Shown here: piece by piece, positions 51,759 to 61,056 of the stretch | Position numbering within the stretch: the stretch's first letter is position 1 | Layout: the number at the start of each line of letters is the position of its first letter | Origin: Sphingomonas sp. S2-65 | GTDB lineage: Bacteria > Pseudomonadota > Alphaproteobacteria > Sphingomonadales > Sphingomonadaceae | Length of the DNA: 64,000 bases | Direction: 5' to 3' | NCBI RefSeq assembly: GCF_021513175.1 | Contig: NZ_CP090953.1 | Location: forward strand, 1,049,001-1,113,000 | The notes under the pieces: generated by a model | The model's database searches: none | Told to the model about the DNA's origin: nothing | What the model saw: the letters and a program-made list of their open reading frames with translations, nothing else | Made by a program: the position numbers and the translations under genes

Positions 51759-53348
51759 TCAAAGCGCGCGGAAGCGGAAGTCGCGGAAACGGGCTGTCCC
51801 CGCTCCCGCCGAATAGAGCCCGGGCCGGAGCATCAGGAAACCGCCGCGGACATTATGGTGGTAGCCGGATACTTCCATGCCGCGGTCGAAGCGGGTCCAG
51901 CTATGCCCGCCATCGCCCGAGCTGTGGAAGGACACGATGTGCCGGTTGTTGGTGACCCGCATCCGCATCCGGCGGCCATGTGGATTGGCGGGCCGCCCGC
52001 GCTCGATGCCGTATTGGTGCGTGACGAACCGCTTCTCGTCGAACCCCAGCCCGCAATACAGCTTCTCGTCATAGAAGAGTACCAGACCCGCGGTCCCGCC
52101 CGGCTCGATCTCGATGTCGCATTCGAATTGATACGCCTGATCGCCCGCGATCAGCAGCAGCGGAGAGGAATCGCTCGGCGCCGATCCCGCAGCCGTCAGC
52201 AACAGCCCAGACCCGTCGGTACGCGCGCGCTTGCTTTCGCCGGGCGACGGCTTGAAGAAGTTCCACTTCTGGCCGAGCTGGAGTGGCTTGGCAAAATCGT
52301 CCGACAGCGGCTGGCCGTGCGGAACCGCGGTCCCTCCGCGCGGCTTGCGGATCGGCTGCGACAAGTCGCCGCCCTTCATCCGGAACCAGCCGTCCTTCGT
52401 CCACTCGATCGGGTCGAGCAGCGCCTGGCGGCCCAGCGTCCAATAGCCATTCTCGAACCCGTGATAGACCGACCACCAGCTGCCATCGGGCGCCTCGATC
52501 AGCGAGGCGTGCCCCCGCGACCACCATTTCTCCTCCAGCCGCGTGGTACGGACCAGCGGATTGTGCGGGCAATTCTCCCAAGGTCCGTGGATCGAGCGTG
52601 AGCGGGCGGCGATCACCATGTGTCCGGTGGGGGGCCCCGCCGTGCCGCCGACGGCGGTGATCATGTAGAACCATTCGCCGCGCCGGTGGATCTTCGGCCC
52701 TTCGGGCGAAAATCCCTCCACGTCCCAATCGTCGGGGTAGCGCCAGGGATCGTACACATGCTCCACCGACCCGACGGTCGACAGTCCGTCTTCGGACAGG
52801 CGAATGCGGTCGCCACCCGACAGGAACAGCCAGCGCGATCCATCCTCGCCCACGGCGTGACACGGATCGATATGGTTCGGCAGGCGCAGGTCGACCGGGT
52901 CGCTCCACGGCCCCTCGATATGGTCGGCCCAGATCACGAAGATGGAATTCGGCTTCGCCTTGACGGGTACGTACAGGAAGTACCGCCCGGCATGCTTCTC
53001 CAGGCTCACTGCCCAGACCGACCCGATGTTGCGGTTGAGCGCCGCCTTGCGCGGCTGCCAGTTCACCAGGTCGCGGCTGTGCCAGATGGTCAGCCCGGGA
53101 TAGGAATCGAAGCTGGAAAAGGTCATGTAGTAATCCGCGCCATCCTTCAGGATCGCCGGATCGGGATGATCGCCCGCCACCAGGGGATTGAGGAAGCGCC
53201 CGTCCCCGAGATCGCAGATCCGCTGCCCGTCAAAGCCGCGGCGCCAGTCGGGCGGAACATCCTTGCCCGCCGCGATCGCCCGGCCGGGAACCACCGCCGC
53301 CGCCGTCGCCAGCCCCACCGCGAAACTATCCCGTCGGGACAAGCTCAT
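51759..53348 (-). CDS. Secreted GH43-like glycosidase (beta-xylosidase type)
   Basis: 529 residues from the ATG at 53348 (GGTGAGG six bases upstream). The N-terminus is a Tat-type signal: LSRRDSFAVGLATAAAVVPG. The five-blade propeller of GH43 begins PLVAGDHPDPAILKDGADYY near 46-65 (general base Asp in HPDPAI), with MTFSSFDSYPGLTIWHSRDL after it; the acid Glu is likely in DVEGFSPEGPKI near 200. The C-terminal ~200 residues form a beta-sandwich (GDQAYQFECDIEIEPGGTAG, GGHSWTRFDRGMEVSGYHHN). It probably removes xylose or arabinose side chains. Alternative: a related GH43-type galactosidase. Confidence 0.88.
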   Translation of the reverse strand: MSLSRRDSFAVGLATAAAVVPGRAIAAGKDVPPDWRRGFDGQRICDLGDGRFLNPLVAGDHPDPAILKDGADYYMTFSSFDSYPGLTIWHSRDLVNWQPRKAALNRNIGSVWAVSLEKHAGRYFLYVPVKAKPNSIFVIWADHIEGPWSDPVDLRLPNHIDPCHAVGEDGSRWLFLSGGDRIRLSEDGLSTVGSVEHVYDPWRYPDDWDVEGFSPEGPKIHRRGEWFYMITAVGGTAGPPTGHMVIAARSRSIHGPWENCPHNPLVRTTRLEEKWWSRGHASLIEAPDGSWWSVYHGFENGYWTLGRQALLDPIEWTKDGWFRMKGGDLSQPIRKPRGGTAVPHGQPLSDDFAKPLQLGQKWNFFKPSPGESKRARTDGSGLLLTAAGSAPSDSSPLLLIAGDQAYQFECDIEIEPGGTAGLVLFYDEKLYCGLGFDEKRFVTHQYGIERGRPANPHGRRMRMRVTNNRHIVSFHSSGDGGHSWTRFDRGMEVSGYHHNVRGGFLMLRPGLYSAGAGTARFRDFRFRAL

Positions 53349-53447
53349 GAACACCTCACCTTCGGGCCGAACGCTATCGACATCATCCCGAAGGTCAACA
53401 GCGGGACGCTATCGGACCCACTGAGGTACCTGCACGTTGATGCCCCC

Positions 53448-53798
53448 ATGTCGCATGGCAGCAATATCGTTTACCCTTCAGGTCCCGACGCACCGCACGC
53501 GTTCGATATCATCCCGCTGAAGCCCCGCAACGGCACGCTGGATGCCCGGTGCCCCGTCTGCCACGGTTATGGCGAGTGGAACACCGAGATCGATCTGGTC
53601 AGCTTCCGGTGCAAACGGGCGGTCTGCCCACGGTGCCTGGGCGCCGGCTGGGTGGAGACCGGCAGCGATCCGATCAGCCTGCCCGCCATCGAATTGGCGC
53701 CAGAGGGATATCCGAAGTGGGTGACGCACTGCGTCCCAAGAGACGAAGTAACGGAAGAGGACACCGCCGGCGGAACCCTGCTGGCGCCGGACGTGTGA
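53448..53798 (+). CDS. Small zinc-finger protein with DnaJ-type CxxCxGxG repeats
   Basis: 116 residues from the ATG at 53448 (weak ribosome site; the frame is open far upstream, antisense to the GH43 gene). Two CxxCxGxG units, C35-x-x-C38-x-G-x-G and C60-x-x-C63-x-G-x-G, are separated by a 17-residue stretch with another Cys (C55). This is the zinc-binding motif of DnaJ's central domain, but no J domain is present. Outside it are polar segments (MSHGSNIVYPSGPDAPHAF, EGYPKWVTHCVPRDEVTEED). Role unknown; possibly a redox or protein-binding adaptor. Confidence 0.65.
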   Translation: MSHGSNIVYPSGPDAPHAFDIIPLKPRNGTLDARCPVCHGYGEWNTEIDLVSFRCKRAVCPRCLGAGWVETGSDPISLPAIELAPEGYPKWVTHCVPRDEVTEEDTAGGTLLAPDV

Positions 53799-53960
53799 GC
53801 CAGCTGGTCCTGCAATAGCGCAGCGCCTTGGCCTTGCCGCCGGCGCTACGCGTGGTGCCGCGGACACGTAGAGCCCGGAAGGCACCGCCCCCTTTACCCT
53901 GCCGGAAGCACGGCCCGGCGGGCCATGGATCGCCTGGCGTGAACGCGCTAAGGCTGGTGC

Positions 53961-54611
53961 ATGGCGCTCGGCAGAACACTCGGAAAGACGATCGCGCCCT
54001 GGCGCTTCATCCTGTTCGGGGCGATACTGATCGCCGCCTGTGCGGGCCTGGTGCCGCTTGCCGGATGGCGGCACGGGATCATGGCGGCGTTCGACCTTGC
54101 CGCCCTCACCTTCCTCGCCACGCTGCCGGCGCTGATCCGCCTCAACGCCAACGACATGCGGCAAAAGGCGACGGAAAACGACGCGAACCGAGCCGCGCTG
54201 CTCATCATCAGCGTGGCGGTCAACCTGGTCGTGCTGGTCGCTGTGGGAACCGAACTGGCTGACAAGGGTGGGTCCAGGCCGCTGTCGGTGGCGCTGATCG
54301 TCGGCACGCTGCTGCTCGCCTGGCTGTTCGCGAACATGGTCTACGCGCTGCACTATGCGCATATCTTCTACTTGAAGCGCGACGGTGACCGGGGCGATCG
54401 CGGCGGGCTCCGCTTCCCCGACATCGAGGAGCCCGGATACTGGGAGTTCATCTATTTCAGCTTCACGCTGGGGATGACCTTCCAGACCTCCGATGTCGAA
54501 ATCACGACCACCCAGATGCGGATCGTCTCGATCATCCACGCCTTCGCGGCGTTCGTGTTCAACCTCGGCGTAGTCGCCTTCACCATCAACATATTGGGCA
54601 GTGGCAGCTGA
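53961..54611 (+). CDS. DUF1345 family membrane protein
   Basis: 216 residues, ATG with AAGG upstream. Five to six membrane segments: ILFGAILIAACAGLVPLAGW, AAFDLAALTFLATLPALI, AALLIISVAVNLVVLVAV, ALIVGTLLLAWLFANMVYAL and IIHAFAAFVFNLGVVAFTI. The HYAHIFY motif and the YWEFIYFSFTLGMTFQTSDV block near 160-179 are typical of DUF1345. The family's function is unknown. Convergent with the transporter gene at 54615 (3-bp gap). Confidence 0.87.
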   Translation: MALGRTLGKTIAPWRFILFGAILIAACAGLVPLAGWRHGIMAAFDLAALTFLATLPALIRLNANDMRQKATENDANRAALLIISVAVNLVVLVAVGTELADKGGSRPLSVALIVGTLLLAWLFANMVYALHYAHIFYLKRDGDRGDRGGLRFPDIEEPGYWEFIYFSFTLGMTFQTSDVEITTTQMRIVSIIHAFAAFVFNLGVVAFTINILGSGS

Positions 54612-54614
54612 GGT

Positions 54615-55595
54615 CTAGGAGTCGCGCTCCCCGGCCGCTGGTCCCGCATACCGCCGCGCGATGACGGCGCAAGCGATCAACTGGATCTGGTGGAAGATCA
54701 TCACCGGCAGGATCACCGCGCCCACCTGCGCGGCGGGAAACAACACGCCCGCCATCGGAACGCCCGACGCCAGGCTCTTCTTCGAGCCGCAGAACAGCAG
54801 CACGATCGCGTCGCCTCTGTCGAACCGGAGCAACCGGCCCGCCAAATAGGTGAGCAACAACACCGCGCCGAGCAGCACGCAGCAGACAAGCAGCAACACC
54901 GCCAGCGTCTCGCCCGACACGCGCTGCCACAATCCCTCCACCACCGCCGCGCTGAAGGCGGTGTAGACGACGAGCAGGATCGAGCCGCGGTCCACCATCG
55001 TAACCAGCCTCTTCTGCCGCGACACGAACCCGCCAAGCCACGGTCGCAGCGCATGCCCGAGCAGGAACGGCAGCAGCAATTGCAGCGCGATCGTCTCGAC
55101 TGACTCGATGGAGATGCCGGCCGATGCGCCGGGTGCCGTCATCAACAGCGCCACCAAAGCGGGGGTGACGAAGATGCCGATCAGGTTGGAGAAGGAGGCG
55201 CTGCACACCGCCGCCGCCACGTTGCCCCGCGCGATTGCCGTAAACGCGATCGACGACTGCACCGTGGAGGGCAGCAGCGTCAGGAACAGCAGGCCCGCCG
55301 CCATCGGTCCGTCGAGCAGCGGCAACGACACCAGGCCCAGGCCGAGCAGCGGAAACAGCACGAAAGTGGTGGCGAGCACCGCGAGGTGCAGCCGCCAGTT
55401 GCGCGCCCCGTCGATCAGCGCCTGGCGAGAGAGCTTGGCGCCGTGCAGGAAGAACAGCAGCACAATGCCCGCTGTCGTCAGGACATCGAACACCGACGCG
55501 GCGACGCCCCGCGCCGGCAGGAACGATGCCAGCAGCACGGTGCCGAGCAACGCGCCGATGAAAGGTTCGAAGACGGCGAGGACGCGGCGGAGCAT
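54615..55595 (-). CDS. Bile acid:sodium symporter-family transporter (YfeH-like)
   Basis: 326 residues with about ten membrane helices. The arrangement, starting FIGALLGTVLLASFLPARGV and VLLFFLHGAKLSRQALIDGA, then LLPSTVQSSIAFTAIARGNV and VTPALVALLMTAPG, matches the SBF-like/YfeH branch of the BART superfamily. CGSKKSLASGVPMAGVLFP near 260-278 is another conserved patch. The substrate is not known; bile acids are only the name of the family. It stands alone, 3 bp from a convergent DUF1345 gene. Confidence 0.88.
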   Translation of the reverse strand: MLRRVLAVFEPFIGALLGTVLLASFLPARGVAASVFDVLTTAGIVLLFFLHGAKLSRQALIDGARNWRLHLAVLATTFVLFPLLGLGLVSLPLLDGPMAAGLLFLTLLPSTVQSSIAFTAIARGNVAAAVCSASFSNLIGIFVTPALVALLMTAPGASAGISIESVETIALQLLLPFLLGHALRPWLGGFVSRQKRLVTMVDRGSILLVVYTAFSAAVVEGLWQRVSGETLAVLLLVCCVLLGAVLLLTYLAGRLLRFDRGDAIVLLFCGSKKSLASGVPMAGVLFPAAQVGAVILPVMIFHQIQLIACAVIARRYAGPAAGERDS

Positions 55596-55683
55596 GCGAT
55601 TTCCCGAATGAGCACTCGCGCTTAACGCGAAAAGCCTGGCTCTTCAAAAAGCTAGCGCGCCTCGCGGCACGCGGCACCCAGCC

Positions 55684-56928
55684 TTAGCGAAGCTTCAGCA
55701 GCGCGGTCGCCGCAGACGCAGGGTCGGCTCGTTCCAGCAACGACTGCTGCACCGCGCGTGCCGTCCGGGCGACCTTGCCCGAATACGCCGCCTTCCCGTT
55801 CACGGTCACACGGATTGGGCGATCGAGGTCGATCAGGCGGTCGGACAGGCGCAGCATCATGCCTTCGGGAACCGCTCCGGTCAGCGTGATCGTCTGGCCC
55901 TCGGCCACGGCGGTTATCGTGTCCCCCGCCTTTGCCGCCCCCGCAGGCACCTCCAGCCAATAGAAGCGATCGTGGAGCACGTCGTCCTGCTCCCACACGA
56001 TGCGCTTGGGCCATGGATCGCGGGTGAAGCCTGCCATCCACGGCAGCGCCTCGGCATCCTTGCGGTTCATCCAGTGCGGCAGGCCCGGATAGATCCGCGC
56101 CATATGGGAATAGCCGCCGGGATCCGCGGCTCTCAGCCGGTCGAGCGCGGCCGCCTTCTCCGCCGCGATCCGATTGCGGTCATAGGCGTCGTCGGCTCCA
56201 CCCATGAAGATCGCGAAAGGCAGGTTACGCAGGCCCGCGAGCGACGCATCATTGGGGTGGCCCGCCATCATCGCCGCGGCAGCGAAGCGGTCGGCCATCC
56301 GCGGCGCCAGCTGCCACACGCCGTCGCCACCCGCCGAATAGCCCATCAGATAGACGCGGTTGGGATCGACGCCGTTCACTGCGATCTGCGCGTCGATCAG
56401 CTGCTGGAACAGCGCGTCGATATGCCCCTCATGCCACAGGTTCCAGGTGTCGGTCGGCGCGCGCGGCGCCAGATAAATGCCCTCGGCGGGTTCATAGAGG
56501 CGGATCTGGTTCTGCCACTGGCGGTCGTTCACCGCCGCCGACGCGTTGCCGCCGCCATGCATCGAGATCCAGAGGCTGCGCTTGCCGGGTGCGGCGTCCC
56601 CGAAGCGCTTGCTCTCCCATTTGAGCGTCTTGTCGCCGATCGTGATCTGCTTGGCGGCGATCGCGGCCGCCGCGTTTCCGGCCACCGAGCGCATGCGGGC
56701 CGCGCCTAACAGCGCGCGCGCGCGCTCCGCCTGCTCGCGGGTCAGCGGACGCGCAAGCGCCGGATCGTCGAGCCGCCGCTCCGCCTCGGGCTGTTTGAGC
56801 CAGGCCTCCAGCGCGGCGACGGGAGGCGCTGCGGCATCCGCGCGGGCCTGCGCAATGAACGCCGGTGCGAGAAGCGCCGGAGCCATCAGGCTGGCGGAAA
56901 GTGCGAGGCGGATCGGGGTGGAACGCAT
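55684..56928 (-). CDS. Secreted alpha/beta hydrolase
   Basis: 414 residues with a signal peptide (LALSASLMAPALLAPAFIAQ). The alpha/beta-hydrolase core is clear: SLWISMHGGGNASAAVNDRQ (oxyanion HGGG near 125), NRVYLMGYSAGGDGVWQLAP with the nucleophile serine in GYSAGG near 200, FAIFMGGADDAYDRN with the acid and LPHWMNRKD with the His. A C-terminal beta-domain (EVPAGAAKAGDTITAVAEGQ) follows. It may act on a polyester, peptide or sugar ester. It lies on the same strand behind the M20 peptidase gene (83-bp gap), so it may belong to the same nutrient-uptake operon. Confidence 0.83.
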   Translation of the reverse strand: MRSTPIRLALSASLMAPALLAPAFIAQARADAAAPPVAALEAWLKQPEAERRLDDPALARPLTREQAERARALLGAARMRSVAGNAAAAIAAKQITIGDKTLKWESKRFGDAAPGKRSLWISMHGGGNASAAVNDRQWQNQIRLYEPAEGIYLAPRAPTDTWNLWHEGHIDALFQQLIDAQIAVNGVDPNRVYLMGYSAGGDGVWQLAPRMADRFAAAAMMAGHPNDASLAGLRNLPFAIFMGGADDAYDRNRIAAEKAAALDRLRAADPGGYSHMARIYPGLPHWMNRKDAEALPWMAGFTRDPWPKRIVWEQDDVLHDRFYWLEVPAGAAKAGDTITAVAEGQTITLTGAVPEGMMLRLSDRLIDLDRPIRVTVNGKAAYSGKVARTARAVQQSLLERADPASAATALLKLR

Positions 56929-57011
56929 GCCGCCCCTCTAGCGACTTCATGCCGCAGGTCCACCGTTCGGCAGCCTGCGCCATGAAGATCCCTAGGAGCC
57001 CGATGAGTCCG

Positions 57012-58433
57012 TCAATGCGACGCGAAGTACGTAACCACCTCGTGGATGTAGTCGCGGCCGCGATACAGCGCGTCTGCGGAGATACGCTCGTTCAGCCCGT
57101 GCGTCCCCGATGTCGCTGGATCGTTCCACAGGCCGGGAATGCCATAGGTCGGAATACCCAGCTTGCTCAGATACGTCGCGTCGGTCGCGCCCGTCGACTG
57201 GGTGGGTATCACCGGCACGCCAGGAAAGTGCTTGGCGCCGATCGCGGCGATCGGCTTCAGGATCGCCGGATCTAGCGGCGGCGTGACGGCGACCGGGCGT
57301 TCCTGGATCTTGCTGCGCAGCACCTTCACCTCTGGATCGGCGATCGCAGCCTCGATCGCGGCCTTGGTCTGCTCGGCGGTTTCTCCAGGCGCGATCCGGC
57401 AGTTGATCGAGGCGGTGGCCCGCTGCGGCAGCGCGTTGGCGGCATGCCCGGCATCGAGCAGCGTCGCGACGCAAGTGGTGCGCAGGATCGCATTCAGACT
57501 GGGGTCGCCCGACACCGTCTGCGTCGCCTGGATGTCGCCCGGCTGCTGCGAGAGACGGACCATCGCCGCACCCACCGCGTCCTTGCGAAGCGCACCGGCC
57601 TGGGCGAGATACGCAGTCGACACCGGATTCAGCCGCACCGGGAACTGCAGCCCCCGTACCTTGAGCAGCGCTTCGGCCAGCCGGTAAATGGCGTTGTCGG
57701 GCTTGGGCACCGAGCTGTGCCCGCCGGGGTTGGTCACTTCCAGGATGAAATTGCGCGGCGACTTTTGCGAGACCTGCACGCCCAGCGTCTCGGGCCCGCC
57801 TCCCGGCGCTTCGCTGCCGCCCCCGCCTTCGTTGAAGGCGAAGCCCGCCTTCATCTGCTCGGGCAGATTGTCCACCGCCCAGCCCGCTCCGTTCAGCACC
57901 CGCTCGTTGGTGCCTTCCTCGCCGCAGGTCAGCGCCAGCTTCACCGTCCGCCGTGGCTTGAAGCCGCTCTGCTTCCAGCGGATCAGCGTGTCGGAAAAGA
58001 TCGCCGCCTGCGCCTTGTCGTCGCTGGTGCCGCGTCCGTAAAAATAGCCGCCTTCCTCGATCAGCTTGAACGGCTCGCGGACCCAGTCCTCGCGCCTGGC
58101 CTCGACCACGTCGATATGCGCCAGCAGCAGCATCGCCGGTTGCTTCGCGTTAGATCCGGCCCAGTTGACGATCAGCCCGCCGTCACGCGGGCGGTCCGGC
58201 GGCACGTAGAGCGTCAGCTCGCGATCGGTGAAGCCGGCCTGGCGCAGCCGCGCCGCCACCTGGCGCGCGGCCAGGGTGCAGTCGCCGACCGACGAAGTGG
58301 TGTTGGTCTCTACCAGCTCCTTGTAGAGATCATGGAACGCCGTCCGGTCCGGCCGCTGCGGCGTGTCCTGCGCCCCTGCAGGCTGGGTGGTCATCGCGGC
58401 GGCCGTCGCCAAAGTCAGTGCAATGCGCTTCAT
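57012..58433 (-). CDS. Secreted M20 zinc peptidase
   Basis: 473 residues from the ATG at 58433, with AGGAAAG about seven bases upstream; a longer frame from 58472 lacks this. Signal peptide: MKRIALTLATAAAMTTQPAG. The M20 metal site is visible: LLLAHIDVVEA (H, D), YFYGRGTSDDKAQAA (bridging D), LTCGEEGTNERVL (catalytic E and metal E), and SGTHGLNERISADAL (last H, E). The lid domain (NPGGHSSVPKPDNAIYRLAE) lies in the middle. It removes amino acids from short peptides in the periplasm. It sits 73 bp behind the TonB-dependent receptor and is probably cotranscribed with it. Confidence 0.93.
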   Translation of the reverse strand: MKRIALTLATAAAMTTQPAGAQDTPQRPDRTAFHDLYKELVETNTTSSVGDCTLAARQVAARLRQAGFTDRELTLYVPPDRPRDGGLIVNWAGSNAKQPAMLLLAHIDVVEARREDWVREPFKLIEEGGYFYGRGTSDDKAQAAIFSDTLIRWKQSGFKPRRTVKLALTCGEEGTNERVLNGAGWAVDNLPEQMKAGFAFNEGGGGSEAPGGGPETLGVQVSQKSPRNFILEVTNPGGHSSVPKPDNAIYRLAEALLKVRGLQFPVRLNPVSTAYLAQAGALRKDAVGAAMVRLSQQPGDIQATQTVSGDPSLNAILRTTCVATLLDAGHAANALPQRATASINCRIAPGETAEQTKAAIEAAIADPEVKVLRSKIQERPVAVTPPLDPAILKPIAAIGAKHFPGVPVIPTQSTGATDATYLSKLGIPTYGIPGLWNDPATSGTHGLNERISADALYRGRDYIHEVVTYFASH

Positions 58434-58506
58434 CGCTGTCTTTCCTGCTCGATCGAAATGAAAGGATGCCATTCGGTGCCGGTCCTGGCCACCGGCCCGC
58501 GCGCCG

Positions 58507-60822
58507 TCAGAAGCCCCTGCGCAGGTTCACGCCGATGGTGCGCGGGCGGGAGGCGACGAAATAGTCCGGGCTTCCGGTGGCGGAGGCCACGCGGTTGAGC
58601 CCGTATTTGTTGAACAGGTTGTTCGCGAACAGCGAGATGTTGAAGCTGTCCGCCTCGATGCCTACCCGCGCGTTGAAGATGCTGAAATTGCCGATCTCGC
58701 GGTAAAAGGCGTTGGTTTCGCGCAGTTCGGTGTTCATCCGCCCCGTGTACGTCCAGTCGAGCCGCACCAGCCCGTTCAGCGTATCGGTGACCGGCGGCGT
58801 GTATTCGACGCCAGCCGCTGCCGTCGTCCGCGGGATATAGGTCAGCACGTCGCCCATCCGCCCGGGCGCGGTGATGAACCCGGTCGAATCGACCTGGTCC
58901 GACGTCAGCCGCGCATTGTTGTAGTTGAAGCTGGCGTTGAGGTTCAGGTGCCGCACGGGGCGAAGGCCCGCTTCCACCTCGACGCCCTCCACGCGCACGC
59001 CGGCCAAATTGTAGATGAAGTTGAAATTGCCGCCGCCCTGCTGAAGCGTCGAGACCGACGTCTGCACCTCGTCCCAGTCGGTGCGATACACCGCCAGGTT
59101 CAGCGTCGCCTTGCGCCCGAACCACGAGGTCTTGGCACCCAGTTCGTAGTTCCAAAGCGAATCCGGGCGATACACCAGATATTGCGCGGGCAGGTTCGGG
59201 ATGTTGTTGGCGCCACCCGGGCGGAAGCCCTGCGCTGCGTTGGCGTAGACCAGGATGTCGCGTGCGGCCTGCAGCTCGACGTTGAACTTCTTCACCCAGC
59301 CCTTGGCGTCCGCGGTGGTCTCCTCATACGGCCGCGGCTCCTGGCCGTTGGTGAAGTTATACCCCTGATATTCGCCGCCTACGGTCTTGGTATAGTCGAA
59401 GTGGCGCAGGCCCACCGTCAGCGTCAGCGGGGTCACAGGGCGATAGTTTACTTCGCCGAAGAACGCGGTCTGCTCGACGCTGGTCAGGATGTTGCGTCCG
59501 CCAAGATTGTCGACCGGGTCGCGCTGCCCGCCGGTCACCGGATCGCCCGCGAACGGGAGCGTGTCGACGCGGTCGAAGCGGTTCTCGTGAAACAGCCCGA
59601 CGGTATAGTTGAGCGCGCCCTCGCCGTTCGAGCTCAGCCGCGTCTCCTGGATCGAGTTGGTCACGTAGCGCGGCTGATACGCCCCGAACGGCGCCTTGGA
59701 CCGGGCATAGGCCTGATACGCCGCGCGCTGGTTGGCGTTGCAGGTCGTGGTCGGGATGCCCAGCGCCACGCGCGTATAGAGCGGGCACCACCGCGCACTC
59801 GAGATCACGCTGGCGAACGCCGCGTTGTTGTCGTTGGTGCTCTCGACATCCCAACGGTACCAGGACGCACTGGTGGTCAGCGTTGCGAAGCCCAGGTCGA
59901 ACCGACCGACGCCGTTGTAGAGCTGCAGCTCGTCGTGCCAGGGCTGGAAGATCTGGAAATCGGTGCGGAACGGCCCCAGCACCGAGCTGTACTGCGCGGT
60001 GCCGTCGATATCCTGCGTCTGGAACAGCGCGGTGGCGGTAAGGGACACATCGTCGCTGGGCGTCCAGGCCAGGATCGCGCGGCCACCCTCCAGCGTCGCA
60101 CGGTTGGCGTTGTCCCGGTCGAGCCGCGTGTAATCGACATAGCCGCTCTGCCGCTCGCGATAGCCGACCACTCGAAGCGCGAGCTTGTCGGCGACCACCG
60201 GAACGTTCAGCGCGCCCTTGGCGAAATAGCCGAAGCCGCCATTGCGGGTGTCGCTCGCCTGAAGCTCGACCGCGCCTTCATATTTGGTGGCGTCCGGCTG
60301 ATTGAACAGCACGCGCAGCGTTCCGCCCATCGAGCCCGAGCCGTACAGCGTGCCCTGCGGCCCGCGCAGCACTTCGACGCGCTCGACGTCGAACAGGTTC
60401 AAATTGGGCGTATTGCCGGCGGGGTCCGAGTTGGTTCCGGACGGGCCGGTAAGCGGCGTTTCGCCATAATAGAGCCCCACCGTGCTCTCGCCCGATGCCT
60501 GCACGCCCCGGATCGACACGCGGGTGCGCCCCGAATCGCTCTCGGTCAGCTGCAGGCCCGGTACCTGGCGGACGATGTCGGCGATCGTCGTGGCGCCAAG
60601 CTTGCTCAACTGCTCCTCCCCCAGGGCGGAGATTGCGATCGGCGTCGTCTGCACCGTGGATTGCCGCCGCAGCGCCGTGACGACGATGTCGGCAGGCTGG
60701 TCCGGGTCCGCCGCGGTGCTCGTGTTCGCCGCGTCGTCGCCGCCCGCGGTCTGCGCGAACGACGCAGACGGCATCACGATGGCAGCAGTCATCAACAGCC
60801 CAGATTGCACGGCAAATCGCAT
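58507..60822 (-). CDS. TonB-dependent outer-membrane receptor
   Basis: 771 residues; the start has a strong site, GGAGGTAAG, directly upstream. Signal peptide: MRFAVQSGLLMTAAIVMPSA then SFAQ. A likely TonB box (DIVVTALRR) lies near residue 45. The plug domain (~55-165) has IADIVRQVPGLQLTESDSGR, SIRGVQASGESTVGLYY and VEVLRGPQGTLYGSGSMGGT. The 22-strand barrel ends with PRTIGVNLRRGF. No metal or siderophore-specific motif is obvious. Being followed by peptidase and hydrolase genes suggests peptide- or oligomer-type substrates. It needs TonB/ExbBD. Confidence 0.94.
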   Translation of the reverse strand: MRFAVQSGLLMTAAIVMPSASFAQTAGGDDAANTSTAADPDQPADIVVTALRRQSTVQTTPIAISALGEEQLSKLGATTIADIVRQVPGLQLTESDSGRTRVSIRGVQASGESTVGLYYGETPLTGPSGTNSDPAGNTPNLNLFDVERVEVLRGPQGTLYGSGSMGGTLRVLFNQPDATKYEGAVELQASDTRNGGFGYFAKGALNVPVVADKLALRVVGYRERQSGYVDYTRLDRDNANRATLEGGRAILAWTPSDDVSLTATALFQTQDIDGTAQYSSVLGPFRTDFQIFQPWHDELQLYNGVGRFDLGFATLTTSASWYRWDVESTNDNNAAFASVISSARWCPLYTRVALGIPTTTCNANQRAAYQAYARSKAPFGAYQPRYVTNSIQETRLSSNGEGALNYTVGLFHENRFDRVDTLPFAGDPVTGGQRDPVDNLGGRNILTSVEQTAFFGEVNYRPVTPLTLTVGLRHFDYTKTVGGEYQGYNFTNGQEPRPYEETTADAKGWVKKFNVELQAARDILVYANAAQGFRPGGANNIPNLPAQYLVYRPDSLWNYELGAKTSWFGRKATLNLAVYRTDWDEVQTSVSTLQQGGGNFNFIYNLAGVRVEGVEVEAGLRPVRHLNLNASFNYNNARLTSDQVDSTGFITAPGRMGDVLTYIPRTTAAAGVEYTPPVTDTLNGLVRLDWTYTGRMNTELRETNAFYREIGNFSIFNARVGIEADSFNISLFANNLFNKYGLNRVASATGSPDYFVASRPRTIGVNLRRGF

Positions 60823-61056
60823 CTTACCTCCAGAAAATCGCTGTCACGGCGAGCCGGAGCGACCCCGCCGGAGACGGCTGCCGCGCTGGCGAAGCGAATT
60901 CCTATCAGCTAAGTAGGATATTGCAATGCAGTGCCGAAGATCGAGCGGTGGCACTGGGAATCTCTCGCATCCGCCCGTCGACTTCACGCGAGCCGTCGGG
61001 CACAACCCGCATCGCGACCGCGCTACGGCAGCGGCGCCACGACGGGGAGCAAGTGG

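Noticed and set aside
58948..60912. Long plus-strand open frame opposite the TonB-dependent receptor (about 654 codons)
   Set aside because: Antisense shadow; low-complexity Arg/Ala composition, no motifs, while the opposite strand encodes a textbook receptor with a strong ribosome site.
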